DNA from: Plantago elongata | Lineage: Eukaryota > Streptophyta > Magnoliopsida > Lamiales > Plantaginaceae | Assembly (NCBI GenBank): GCA_036897095.1 | Contig: JAYMSP010001676.1 | Location: 1-29,727, forward strand | Length of the DNA stretch: 29,727 nucleotides | Reading direction: 5' to 3' | Shown: positions 21,533-29,727 of the stretch, one piece after another | How the letters are laid out: each line of letters opens with the position of its first letter | Position numbering within the stretch: the stretch's first letter is position 1 | Notes under the pieces: generated by a model | What the model was told of the DNA's origin: nothing | Databases searched by the model: none | The model's input: only the letters and a program-made list of their open reading frames with translations | Position numbers and translations under genes: made by a program

Positions 21533-23261
21533 ATGACTCGTCGGCTTCTGAGTTCTTCTCCCTTACTCATCTTAATTGTCTTTAAATATTGTGTCTTCCC
21601 TTGTTTCTCTCACAATTTCTTGCACGTCTTCTATCTCAATCATTACTCTCCTCTACTCTGTTTCTCCGACTGTTCTTCTCCTTGTGTCACTCACAGTCAG
21701 TCTCACCACCATAGACAAAGAAGCTTTAGCAGCTGAACCTTGTTTCAACTCTCCAACCCCACAACTCCAGCTTCATCTCCTAACCCTAGTCCCGACAAGT
21801 CCTCTCCTCCGACCACTGCCGAATATCTGTCTCCCAAGGGCACCACCAGTTCCCCACCAAAGGAGATCCAAGCCTATGCAGAAGTAAGTCCCAATTTAGG
21901 GGGAGCATCTGATGCTGCAATCCCTAATTTAGGGGGAGCATCAAACACTGAAAAAGACCATCCAAGAAGCTCAAAGGTCGGGCTCTACGGACATTGTTCA
22001 TTCAAAAAATCACTGAGGAAGAGATTTCTCAGGAAGAAGGTGATGCTCCTGACTCTGTTGCTGCCATTGTCAGTAACTCTGTGGGCAAAACAGTGGAAGG
22101 CTCTGGGTCAAGCTTTTCTGCTATAGATGAAGGGACAAACTATATGGAGGTAGATGAGGAAGAGTCTTCAGCAGCTGAATCTGTTGAGGTTATGATACTG
22201 ATGAGGACATTGAGGTAGTATCTCAATCTGCTCCACCTCCTGCTCCGAAGGATTTCAGTCAACCAGCTTACTCATTCAAATTCTACACCAAGGATAATGC
22301 AGAAAATTGGCACAAGTTCGTGAATCGGTCAATCCTCAATGAGACTCATTTTCATGAGAAAAAGTGCAAAGAACATCGTGTCTACCAGTTTTTGGAGTCT
22401 CGTGTCTTGATAGGAGCCGTCACTGATTTGGGAGTCTATATCCCAATTGTTCTCAAAGAGTTCTACTGCAACTTATTTGAAGACTTTGGCACTGAAGGAG
22501 CTCCTAAACATTGGAGGACATATCTTCGTGGAAAGGCATATGTCTTCAGTCCCAAGCGGATTAATGAGTATTTAAGTGCTCCAGATGTTGAGGAAGTTGA
22601 GCTTGTTGTATCAATGGATGAGGTGGCAAGGGTTATTACTGGGGGCAGGGTAAATCACTGGAACTCTGACTTCAAGGCGAGGAACTTAACTACTCTAATG
22701 ATGTCTGTTTTTCTAATCTCCACTCGCAATTGATTACCTACAACAAACATTACTTTGGTGCCTATACCCACTGTTGTGCTGCTATACAAACTCAAACTGG
22801 GTATTCCAATTAACTTGGGTGCGAGGATTTTAGAGACCATTGGGAAATTTTCGTCAAGAGGAGCTTTGGGAAATCTTATGTATCCATCTCTCATCAATGG
22901 GTACATCACTTTTAGGAATTTCGTTCTAGATTCTTTTGAGGAGCAGATTGAGCCATTTCAAGCCTAATATGTATCTCATAGGATTCTCAGTTCCAACCAT
23001 ATCCAGGATCTTCCTGGGGTGGAGCATGAGGAAGTAGTTGTTGAAGAAGATGTTGAACCAACTGTTGTTGTCACACTAGAGTTTCCCTTTGTGCCTAGGC
23101 CTTTGACCAGGCCTGATCAACTTATAATGCAGCAAATTGAGGAGATTGATGAGCAGATCATTCCTCTTCTTCATGAGCGGAACACCTTGGTGTCTCTCCC
23201 TTCCTCACAACAAGGGGAGAATGAGCTGATAAGAAACACCACACCATCTTTTGTCTTTTAA
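21533..23261 (+). pseudogene. Broken envelope-like / putative plant transposon protein frame
   Basis: A Pro/Ser-rich N-terminal part (21740-22000, with PNLGGAS repeated) shifts frame near 22000 to an acidic section (21994-22218). It shifts again before 22320 into a conserved domain: VYQFLESR, VTDLGVYIPIVLKEFYCNLF, RGKAYVFSPKRINEYL, ITGG and LTTLMM. That pattern is the 'putative plant transposon protein' domain, often labelled envelope-like, found in the extra ORF of Sirevirus and other plant LTR elements. A TGA at 22731-22733 stands where the family normally has Trp before LPT, and TAA at 22965 breaks it again. The same frame continues to 23261 with an acidic, coiled-coil-like end (PDQLIMQQIEEIDEQIIPLL). 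The function of the intact protein is unknown. This copy is dead. Confidence 0.7.
21890..21942 (+). repeat. Two polypurine-tract-like direct repeats
   Basis: 'cccaatttagggggagcatc' at 21890-21909 is repeated as 'ccctaatttagggggagcat' and c at 21922-21942. Both are read through in the envelope-like frame as PNLGGAS. GGGGGAGC repeats are known as multiple polypurine tracts in Sireviruses, but those usually lie just before the 3' LTR. Confidence 0.65.
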
Positions 23262-23485
23262 CCTGTGCCATTTTCTTTCTTCTTCTGTTGTTTAATCCTT
23301 GTGTTCTTTTTGTCCTTAAGTTTATTTATCTTTGTACTGTCTCTTTCATTGTAGTGTCTTGTTTTTGAAAAATTTCAAAAAAAATAAAAATTGAAAAGTT
23401 CCAAAAATTCTTACTCATCTCTTACCTTATGTTTATTTTTTATATTTCTGTATTTTGTGTTTCTAGGAGTGTTGTGAATAAAGGA
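23262..23485 (+). other. Untranslated tail between the envelope-like frame and the polypurine tract
   Basis: T-rich non-coding DNA with 'tttcaaaaaaaataaaaattg'-like A runs near 23376. No gene. Confidence 0.5.
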
Positions 23486-23501
23486 ATTAAGGGGGGGATT
23501 A
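23486..23501 (+). other. Polypurine tract
   Basis: 'attaagggggggatta' ends directly before the TG of the right-hand LTR at 23502. Position and composition are those of the plus-strand priming site of an LTR retrotransposon. Confidence 0.8.
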
Positions 23502-24164
23502 TGTTAGACAAACTGTTTAAGCTAATGTTGCTTCAACAGTGTCTACAACATCCACCGGTCCGGTTTTATGCACTTTAGGTTTAATCGATTAATTATCATT
23601 CTTCACTAACACTTACTTAGTTCCATGTGTGTTTGATATTTGTGTCATACAGGAGTCTTCTTATATCAAGAGAGACATCAAAGATATCGTATCTCAACAA
23701 GATATAAAGATCACTGGTTCTTGGAGTGAACAAGAAGCAAAGGACTCTTCGTAGTTGAGATTTTGTGGACTCTTGAAGATAAGGATAAGCAACAAAACCC
23801 ATGGGCTTGATCCGGTCAGATTGAACATCTATAAATACACGATCGAGCTCATTTTGAAGAGTACTTCGTGAAAAGCAAGAACTCATTGTCATAGCATAGA
23901 TACTTTTCACGTTTACTAGTCTTTAAATATTCTAGCTAGGTCTTCCAGATAGATAGGTTGAAAATAGGGTGTTTCTATTATGTCTAGTGTTTTGTGATTC
24001 AAGGTCACTTGGATCCTTTTGTATATTCATTGCTTATTTTAGTGGATATTTACCGAGAGACTTCGGTAGGTATATAACTTGCTAAGATTATTTGCTTGAT
24101 GTTTTGTTTATTGTCGCTTTCATTCTCTGTTACACGCATTGCTGCACCAACATCGATATCAACA
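23502..24164 (+). repeat. 3' LTR of the Sirevirus-like element
   Basis: Starts TGTTAGAC next to the polypurine tract and ends most simply at ...ATCAACA (24164), about 663 bp. It holds a TATA box 'ctataaata' at 23829-23837, suitable as the LTR promoter, and a small hairpin 'taccga'/'tcggta' at 24051-24068. The right end is set by the TG...CA rule and by the return to AT-rich flank, so it may be off by some bases. Confidence 0.65.
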
Positions 24165-25114
24165 TTAATAAAAATAGCATATTAGTATAAAAGTTACGGT
24201 CCTATATGCTTTTTATCCGGAAATAATCTATTATTGCATAAAACAGAGATGAAGTAGATTATTCAATCAGCTACCATACACTATTCAGATTCCTGCTTGG
24301 AGAATAGAATGGATGAGTTTGAGCAAGCATCCCGTCCCAGTTTAATTTCCATCCAAAACTCTACAATACGCATCTGACTTGACATGTAAAATATTTAATG
24401 TAAATTTCAAGATTTAAAGAGAGGGGCAGAGATAACTGGAAATTAAACCCCAAACCTTTAGCCAAAATAGTAACATACGATTTCTCACAATTAATATTGT
24501 TTAAGGAGTTGAGCCGTGTATGTCATGCCTCAAATTTGACTTGGGTTGTAATCGGATGGAAGTTCTCGTTAAGATGATAAAACGATAAGCTAAGTTTTTT
24601 AAGTCAAATTACCCAAGTTCATACCCAAGCTCAAACTCAATAGTATTTCAGTTCAACCCGAACTCGAACTCGAACTCATCTTCTTAAAAATACATATAAA
24701 CATAATATAGTAATTGCTCATGTCGAGTCATATTTCAACTCAATAAATAAAACAAGTTTCTAATGAGACTCAATCTCGACAAAAACACTTTATCAAATGA
24801 CGAGCCTCACACTTGTATATATTTCACACAACATTACACTCAAAATTGACAATACGAGAATCATTTCACTGTTAGCTTTTCATTGCTAGTACTTCATTGA
24901 TTACAATAAGAACTTCCTACGTTGTTACTTTTACGAACTCGAAAAATTACTCTTAATTTGCAATCTATAAGTAAAAAATAAAGGTATATTAGAAAAACAT
25001 AGTTTATTGTTTTTAAAATTGAATTTTGTGTAGTGTGATTGGGAATAATTTACGATTAAAATGTAAAATGAAAGTTAACCAAGAAAGTTATTATTGAGTC
25101 TGAGTCAGTATGGG
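24165..25114. other. Intergenic DNA between the retroelement and extensin copy 2
   Basis: No gene. 24590-24680 contains repeated 'caagttcatacccaagctca' and 'cgaactcgaactcgaactc' phrases, a low-complexity motif often seen in plant transposon remnants. The rest is AT-rich. Confidence 0.45.
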
Positions 25115-25291
25115 CTACATGAATTAGTCTAAGTGTATGAGTTGAGAGGTGCAGGGCACGTTCCAGCTAAACAAAATACTAATGACCTTAGTGTTAAGGT
25201 GATCAACCACGTAGTTTGCATATTCTTTGACTTTTTAATTCACAATTAAAATCTCCACGTCTTAATGATAAGGAAGTGTATAATTTGATTA
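25115..25291 (+). promoter_or_regulatory. Conserved upstream promoter module of extensin copy 2
   Basis: Counterpart of 16814-16993, with 'gggcacgtt', 'aatgaccttagtg', 'aaggtgatcaac' and 'atctccacgt' in the same order. Here it ends about 460 bases before the TATA box instead of 60, because of extra DNA at about 25292-25710. Confidence 0.55.
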
Positions 25292-25710
25292 TCAGTTCAA
25301 CACCTTATCTCCATCTGGAATTTACATAAAACAACTTGAACTATCTAGAATAGAACTATAGAAGTATAGGGCTCTAATGAACCAAAGATAATCTCCCTTC
25401 AAAAAAACCAACTTTCACATACTTGTACATTTGACGAGTTTGTAAATTAAGATGATCACGAAAAAAATACGCTCAGCATAATCGTCCGATACTAATATTC
25501 AAGAGATTGTAGTGATTGTTTTTAGATCAGAAGACTACTTTAATGTAGCCCGAGTTCAAAAAAAATAGTTCTCTAAATCTCCAAAAGTACTAAAATAATT
25601 TTAGGAATCAGTTAACAGAGTTATTTTTACGGTTATTACATATCTAATATTGTGTTGGCAAGAAAAAGAAAATTATTGGCTTGGTCCAGACAACAACTGC
25701 TTTTTTCAAA
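25292..25710. other. Extra ~420 bp inside the promoter of extensin copy 2
   Basis: Copy 1 goes almost directly from the conserved module to 'gatagagtattacacttaactggagc' (its proximal promoter). Copy 2 reaches the matching 'aatagagaatacccttaattggagc' only after this stretch. Either copy 2 gained an insertion or copy 1 lost DNA. No terminal inverted repeats or clear target duplication are visible, and no coding capacity. Confidence 0.55.
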
Positions 25711-25750
25711 TTTAATAGAGAATACCCTTAATTGGAGCCACATGCCCAGC

Positions 25751-25758
25751 TATATAAA
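25751..25758 (+). promoter_or_regulatory. TATA box of extensin copy 2
   Basis: 'tatataaa' in 'agctatataaaggtt', 87 bases before the ATG at 25846. The leader shares 'cattcttcataact' and 'aagccttctccagcaaataa' with copy 1. Confidence 0.8.
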
Positions 25759-25845
25759 GGTTAGACATGGGTTTTCATTCTTCATAACTAATTAAGCAAC
25801 AGATTCCTAAGCCTTCTCCAGCAAATAAAGTTGGAGCCACTTACC

Positions 25846-27189
25846 ATGAAAACCTTAGGGAAGCCAAGGCACTTGCCCTTGTTCATTTATGCAGTGGCAT
25901 TATGCATTATAGCCAGAAGTGTAGTGGCCGGTGAGCCCTACGTTTATGCATCACCACCACCACCATCGAAGTATTCTTATAGTTCGCCTCCACCTTCAAC
26001 ATATCAATACAAGTCACCACCACCTTCTAAGCATATGGAACATCCTAAATACAATTACAAGTCACCACCACCACCGAAGTACATTTACAGCTCACCCCCT
26101 CCTCCTCCATATCAATACAAATCCCCACCACCACCAAAACATGTGGAACACCCCATGTACCATTACAAGTCGCCACCACCTCCGAAACATGTAAAACATC
26201 CCAAGTACCATTACAAGTCTCCACCACCTCCGAAACATGTTGAACATCCCAAGTACCATTACAAGTCACCACCACAGCCGAAGTACATCTATAGATCACC
26301 CCCGCCTCCTCCATACCAATACAAGTCTCCACCACCTCCGAAGCATGTTGAACATCCTAAGTATACTTACAAGTCACCACCACCTCCGAAATATGTAGAA
26401 CATCTCAAGTACCATTACAAGTCACCCCCACCACCAAAATATATTTATAGTTCGCCTCCACCCCCTAAGTATCAATACAAGTCGCCACCACCACCATCAA
26501 AATATATTTACAACTCACCCCCACCCCCACCATACCAATACTCTTCACCACCACCTCCTAAACATGTACAACATCCTAAGTATGTCTACAACTCCCCCCC
26601 ACCGCCTCCATACCAATACACTTCACCGCCACCTCCAAAACATGAAGAGCATCCTAAATATATCTACAAGTCACCACCACCACCGAAATACATTTATAGT
26701 TCACCTCCTCCACCAACATACCAATACAAGTCACCACCACCACCGAAACATATGGAGCACCCACAGTATCACTACAAGTCACCACCTCCACCAAAATACA
26801 TTTATAGTTCACCTCCTCCACCACCATACCAATACAAGTCACCACCACCACCGAAACACGTGGAACACCCACAGTATCACTATAAGTCACCACCTCCACC
26901 AAAGTACATCTATAGTTCACCTCCTCCACCACCATACCAATACAAGTCACCACCTCCACCAAAGCACATCTATAACTCACCTCCACCACCTGCATATCAA
27001 TATAAATCGCCACCACCTCCGAAACACTTAGAACACCCCAAATATCTATATAAGTCACCACCACCACCAAAATACACTTATAGTTCTCCTCCTCCACCTC
27101 CATACACTTATAAGTCACCCCCTCCAGCATCCCCCTCTCCTCCTCCACCATACTACTACACGTCCCCACCACCTCCAACCGTGTACTAG
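25846..27189 (+). CDS. Extensin (hydroxyproline-rich cell-wall glycoprotein), copy 2
   Basis: A single-exon, uninterrupted 447-residue paralogue of the gene at 17143, in the same orientation. The ATG at 25846 is in the same 'accatgaaa' context; the upstream in-frame TTG is not a credible plant start. Residues 1-28 form a signal peptide ([13 protein letters not shown] core, cleavage probably after VVA); it lacks four residues near the N-terminus that copy 1 has. The mature part is SPPPP blocks with YxY spacers and [11 protein letters not shown] modules, ending [16 protein letters not shown], so secretion, proline hydroxylation and tyrosine cross-linking in the wall are expected from the family. 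It has fewer consecutive 16-residue modules than copy 1 and more [16 protein letters not shown] units near its C-terminal half. No stop or frameshift, so both copies look functional. Confidence 0.95.
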   Translation: MKTLGKPRHLPLFIYAVALCIIARSVVAGEPYVYASPPPPSKYSYSSPPPSTYQYKSPPPSKHMEHPKYNYKSPPPPKYIYSSPPPPPYQYKSPPPPKHVEHPMYHYKSPPPPKHVKHPKYHYKSPPPPKHVEHPKYHYKSPPQPKYIYRSPPPPPYQYKSPPPPKHVEHPKYTYKSPPPPKYVEHLKYHYKSPPPPKYIYSSPPPPKYQYKSPPPPSKYIYNSPPPPPYQYSSPPPPKHVQHPKYVYNSPPPPPYQYTSPPPPKHEEHPKYIYKSPPPPKYIYSSPPPPTYQYKSPPPPKHMEHPQYHYKSPPPPKYIYSSPPPPPYQYKSPPPPKHVEHPQYHYKSPPPPKYIYSSPPPPPYQYKSPPPPKHIYNSPPPPAYQYKSPPPPKHLEHPKYLYKSPPPPKYTYSSPPPPPYTYKSPPPASPSPPPPYYYTSPPPPTVY

Positions 27190-27625
27190 ATCCATCTCGC
27201 CTCCTCTCAGCTATGGCGAAAATTACAGTTCTGTGGCTACTCTAATTTGTGTTAGAATAGCTTATCCGTACTATTGGGGTTTATAATCTCTAATTTCCTC
27301 ATGCATGTTGTGTGTGCTACTTTTGATTGTACTCCCTCTCCCTCTTGGACTGTCCAACAATGAAAGTATGGAAACCAAGAAAGGGAGTTCTAAGAGCTTG
27401 CCATAGTTATTTCTTTACACATTTGTTACAATGCTCGATTGTACTTGTCTTTTATCAACATTCAAGAAATATGAATTTCACTTTTATGATTTTGAACATC
27501 CCATTTATAGAATGCAATCTAAACAAGTTTATATCCTCATTTTATTTGTAATGCTCCCAGACCATTCCTCTACGCATGACATTACAATCCATTCTGCTAC
27601 ACAGAAGTTCATGTGGCTCGCCCAT
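27190..27625 (+). other. 3' flank of extensin copy 2, part of the segmental duplication
   Basis: Matches 18607-19050 through 'gacattacaatccattctgct', then diverges. The frames at 27327-27637 lie in this non-coding flank and are not conserved as proteins in the other copy. Confidence 0.7.
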
Positions 27626-27647
27626 TCATTAAGTTAATAGAATTAAT

Positions 27648-27765
27648 TTTAGTACTCCACTGTCAACCCAGCGTTGTTTAGTTGGTAAGACATTTCATAT
27701 TCAACTATTAGGTCAGGATTTCGAGTTACTCTTTAGCTGTTTAAAAAAAACTTTAGTCCTCCACT
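27648..27765 (+). mobile_element. Short tRNA-derived SINE (copy 2) with target-site duplication
   Basis: The body is about 90 bp (27662-27751) with the same order as the copy at 3730-3820: 'tagttggtaagac' (A box), 'ggatttcgagttact' (B box), 'ttagctgttt' and an A run. Flanking direct repeats are 'tttagtactccact' (27648-27661) and 'tttagtcctccact' (27752-27765), 13 of 14 identical. The diverged boxes and imperfect duplication suggest it is older than copy 1. Confidence 0.8.
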
Positions 27766-28439
27766 CTCTCTAAAATTTTAATCCCTCCATTTTGAATTCT
27801 TGTTATTTTAACTTTAAACGGTTAATTATTTCAATCATAAAACTATATCATTATGAAAAAAAGACATTTTCATACCTTGTAATGAAGCCATGTAACATAT
27901 TGATGTTTCATTTTAGAACATTATGATTGGTGTATTTGTACTACATGTGGAGATTTGAACAATTTTGATTGGTTCCCTATGTTATCGAGAGTGAGTTGTA
28001 CTTTGATATGTTAAGATCTACATGAGTTTAAAATGCTCCGGCTCACCGTAGTAAAATTAACTTAAAAGGTAGTTGGTAGGTTGTTAAGTAGCTTTTTTTC
28101 CTCAACTTTTTAATTTCATTAGCTTTCCAAACCAGTTCGCTTTTTTAAAAAACTGTGCATTCACGTAATAAATTTTCTATAAAAAAGGATTTGTTGAATT
28201 AAAAAAAAAAATTCTATAAATAAAGGTTTATTGAATTAAAAAATTAATTAAAACGTTAGTGGTAAACATATTCATTAAAAATACAAATGAGGTTTCCAAA
28301 TATGTTGTGATCATGTGGTCCATCAAGCCCATCCCCCACACTTTTGTATTAGGAAACGATTTCAATGATCTGACATTACATACATCAATTATGATCAACA
28401 ATTATGGAATATACAATCTCTAATAATTAGATATTTTAA
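27766..28439. other. Intergenic AT-rich DNA
   Basis: No gene. A loose two-unit tandem repeat of about 38 bp lies at 28172-28243 ('ttctataaaaaaggatttg' then 'ttctataaataaaggttta', each followed by 'ttgaattaaaaaa'). Confidence 0.45.
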
Positions 28440-28482
28440 AATTATTAAATAATCAATCATATTTATTTATAAAATAAAATAG

Positions 28483-28484
<2 letters not shown>

Positions 28485-28524
<40 letters not shown>
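28485..28524. repeat. (TA)20 microsatellite
   Basis: Forty bases of uninterrupted TA dinucleotide, probably inside the LTR of the neighbouring minus-strand copia element. Likely length-variable between individuals. Confidence 0.95.
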
Positions 28525-28528
<4 letters not shown>

Positions 28529-28529
28529 G

Positions 28530-28628
28530 TCTAATCAAATAAAACAGTAAAACTAAAATAAATAAAAGTCTAATATATATAACTATGTCTAATTTAACTA
28601 GGATTACATGATCTATCACACCCCCGCA
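28530..28628 (-). repeat. Probable LTR start and polypurine tract of the minus-strand copia element
   Basis: On the minus strand 'gcgggggtgtgatagatcat' appears just after the end of pol-like coding sequence. The G-rich part (28621-28627) fits a polypurine tract and the following TG a 3' LTR start at about 28620 or 28618. The LTR then continues leftward through the TA microsatellite. Its far end is not resolved and no partner LTR is in the window. Confidence 0.5.
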
Positions 28629-29727
28629 ATCGAAGCGGGACATAGTCTGATGTTGTGACTGTCACAAAAATCATCAAAGAGTATGAGCGGAAGTCCTTCG
28701 TGAAGATATCTGCCATTTGATAGCGAGAACGAACATGGCAATTTCGAACTTCGCCTTTAGCAACCTTTTCGGATGTTGCACGGGGTTGCCGGAAAGATAT
28801 ATGGCGGCGACATCGTCGCAGTAGACCAAAGTAGCTTTAGAAATTGGGCAACGTAGCTCTAGAAGAAGATTGTGAAGCCAACAAGACTCATAAACGCCAT
28901 AGGCAACGCCTCGATACTCAGCCTTAACACTAGATTTGGAGATCGTTGGTTGCCTCTTAGAAGACCAAGAGATAAGATTGTCGCCAAGAAAAACACAATA
29001 GCCAAAAGTAGAACGACGAGTGTCCGAACAACCGCCCTAATCGGCACTCGTATAGGAGACAAGAGAGCTGGTCTTGTAGAGATGGAGACCGAGAGTACTA
29101 GTGCCCTGTATATATCGAATGACGCATGTGAGAGCATTCATGTAGTCGACCCTTGGATTGTGCATGTAAAGGAAAACTTGTTGAACTGCATAGGAGATGT
29201 CAGGTCGAGTGAAGGTCAAGTATTGCAAGACACCTGCAAGGGAAATGTAAAGAGACGGATCCTCACATGGCAAACCGGCTTCGGAGCCGAGCTTGTTGTT
29301 GGTGTCGACCGGTGTGTGCGACGCCTTGCATTGGGACATTTCGGCTCGCTGAATTATATCAATTGCATAATTCTGCTGAGAGAGAGAAACAAGCCAGTTG
29401 TTGTACGAGTAACCGAAATACCCAAAACATATTATAAGGGGGCGAGGTCCTTCATTGCAAATTTCGCACCGAGCATCTTCATGAAGGATAGTCGTAGAGG
29501 ATGCGGTGAGAATAATGTCGTCCACATTGAGAAAAATATATGTTGTGTCGGTTCCTCAAGAGTAGATGAAGAGCGAGTGATCCGACTGGCTGTGGCAGAA
29601 ACCAATGGTACGAATGAAATCAACAAAACGTTAATACCAAGCTCGAGGGCCTTGCTTCAAACCATAAAGAGACTTCTTCAGTAGACACACATAATCCGGG
29701 TGTGTTTTATCCTTGAATCTCAATGGT
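28629..29727 (-). pseudogene. Ty1/copia (Ale/Retrofit-type) RT-RNase H remnant, truncated by window edge
   Basis: Read on minus from 29727 the order is [15 protein letters not shown] (RT), VDFIRTIGF, FLNVDDIILTASS (a Y/N-V-D-D active-site box with Asn for the usual Tyr), LASL-type connection, HTPVDTNNKL, PSLYISLAGVLQYLTFTRPD, VIRYIQGTSTLGLHLY, then RNase H (SYTSADWGG region, [24 protein letters not shown]), ending near [10 protein letters not shown]. Stops and frameshifts split it (for example near 29627, around 29430-29530 and about 29037), and about a dozen residues of the RNase H segment after NPVQH are missing at about 28755-28765. The wording matches the Ale/Retrofit lineage, distinct from the Sirevirus-like element at 19401. 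The plus-strand frame at 28872-29684 is its antisense shadow. Confidence 0.85.

Larger units (their letters stand above)
19401..24164 (+). mobile_element. Degraded, chimeric Sirevirus-like Ty1/copia retroelement
   Basis: From left to right it contains a 110-bp LTR fragment matching the start of the right-hand LTR, a pre-integrase and RT/RNase H remnant (19511-20439), non-coding DNA, a PBS-like site (21260), a broken envelope-like frame (to 23261), a polypurine tract and a 3' LTR beginning at 23502. All parts read plus. Large parts of gag, protease, integrase and RT are missing. Flanks 'cagga' (left) and 'ttaat' (right) do not match, so this is not one intact insertion. It may be two related elements fused by deletion, or one element much rearranged. 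The order pol, envelope-like frame, PPT, LTR is that of Sireviruses such as SIRE1. It sits between the two extensin copies. Confidence 0.75.

Noticed and set aside
19401..24164. One intact LTR retrotransposon with two matching LTRs
   Set aside because: Only ~110 bases of the left LTR match, gag and most of pol are missing and the flanking bases do not form a target duplication.
28872..29684. 270-residue plus-strand open frame at the right edge
   Set aside because: The opposite strand carries clear copia RT and RNase H motifs in the right order, so the plus frame is antisense.

Overview
This is a plant nuclear genome window, from a eudicot. It is AT-rich and carries intron-split genes with GT-AG junctions, TATA boxes about 85-95 bases upstream of plant-type ATGs, hydroxyproline-rich cell-wall genes and several classes of plant transposable element. 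Nothing is organised as a bacterial or organellar operon. The genus cannot be fixed from the sequence.

Layout. 1-640 is a degenerate tandem repeat. 641-11100 is mostly intergenic. It holds a possible decayed or non-coding transcription unit (about 1140-2110), a ~90-bp tRNA-derived SINE with perfect 16-bp target duplications (3714-3836), a fresh ~106-bp-period tandem duplication (3862-4054), a foldback with 21-bp perfect arms (4424-4511), a MITE-like inverted-repeat element (7738-7980), an AT-rich 65-bp tandem repeat (8448-8577) and a cluster of short near-palindromes (9895-10197).

11180-15400 carries a complete seven-coding-exon gene for a BIG BROTHER-type RING E3 ubiquitin ligase of 246 residues, a family known to limit organ growth. 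16810-19050 and 25110-27625 are two copies of a duplicated segment. Each holds an intact extensin gene (487 and 447 residues) with its own conserved promoter module and 3' flank. The two copies lie head to tail and are separated by a degraded patchwork of Sirevirus-like Ty1/copia material (19401-24164). That patchwork includes LTR sequence, fused pre-integrase and RT/RNase H remnants, a primer-binding-site-like sequence, a broken envelope-like (putative plant transposon protein) reading frame and a polypurine tract next to a 3' LTR.

After the second extensin come a second copy of the same SINE family (27648-27765), AT-rich DNA with a (TA)20 microsatellite, and at the right edge a minus-strand Ty1/copia element of the Ale/Retrofit type. 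It is broken by stops, frameshifts and an RNase H deletion, and it runs out of the window.

The only apparently functional protein genes are the RING ligase and the two extensins. The ligase would act in regulated protein turnover and the extensins in wall assembly; nothing in the sequence ties them into one pathway. I found no convincing new biochemical system. The most interesting items are the SINE family, the 21-bp foldback, the chimeric retroelement and the insertion that separates the promoter parts of the second extensin.
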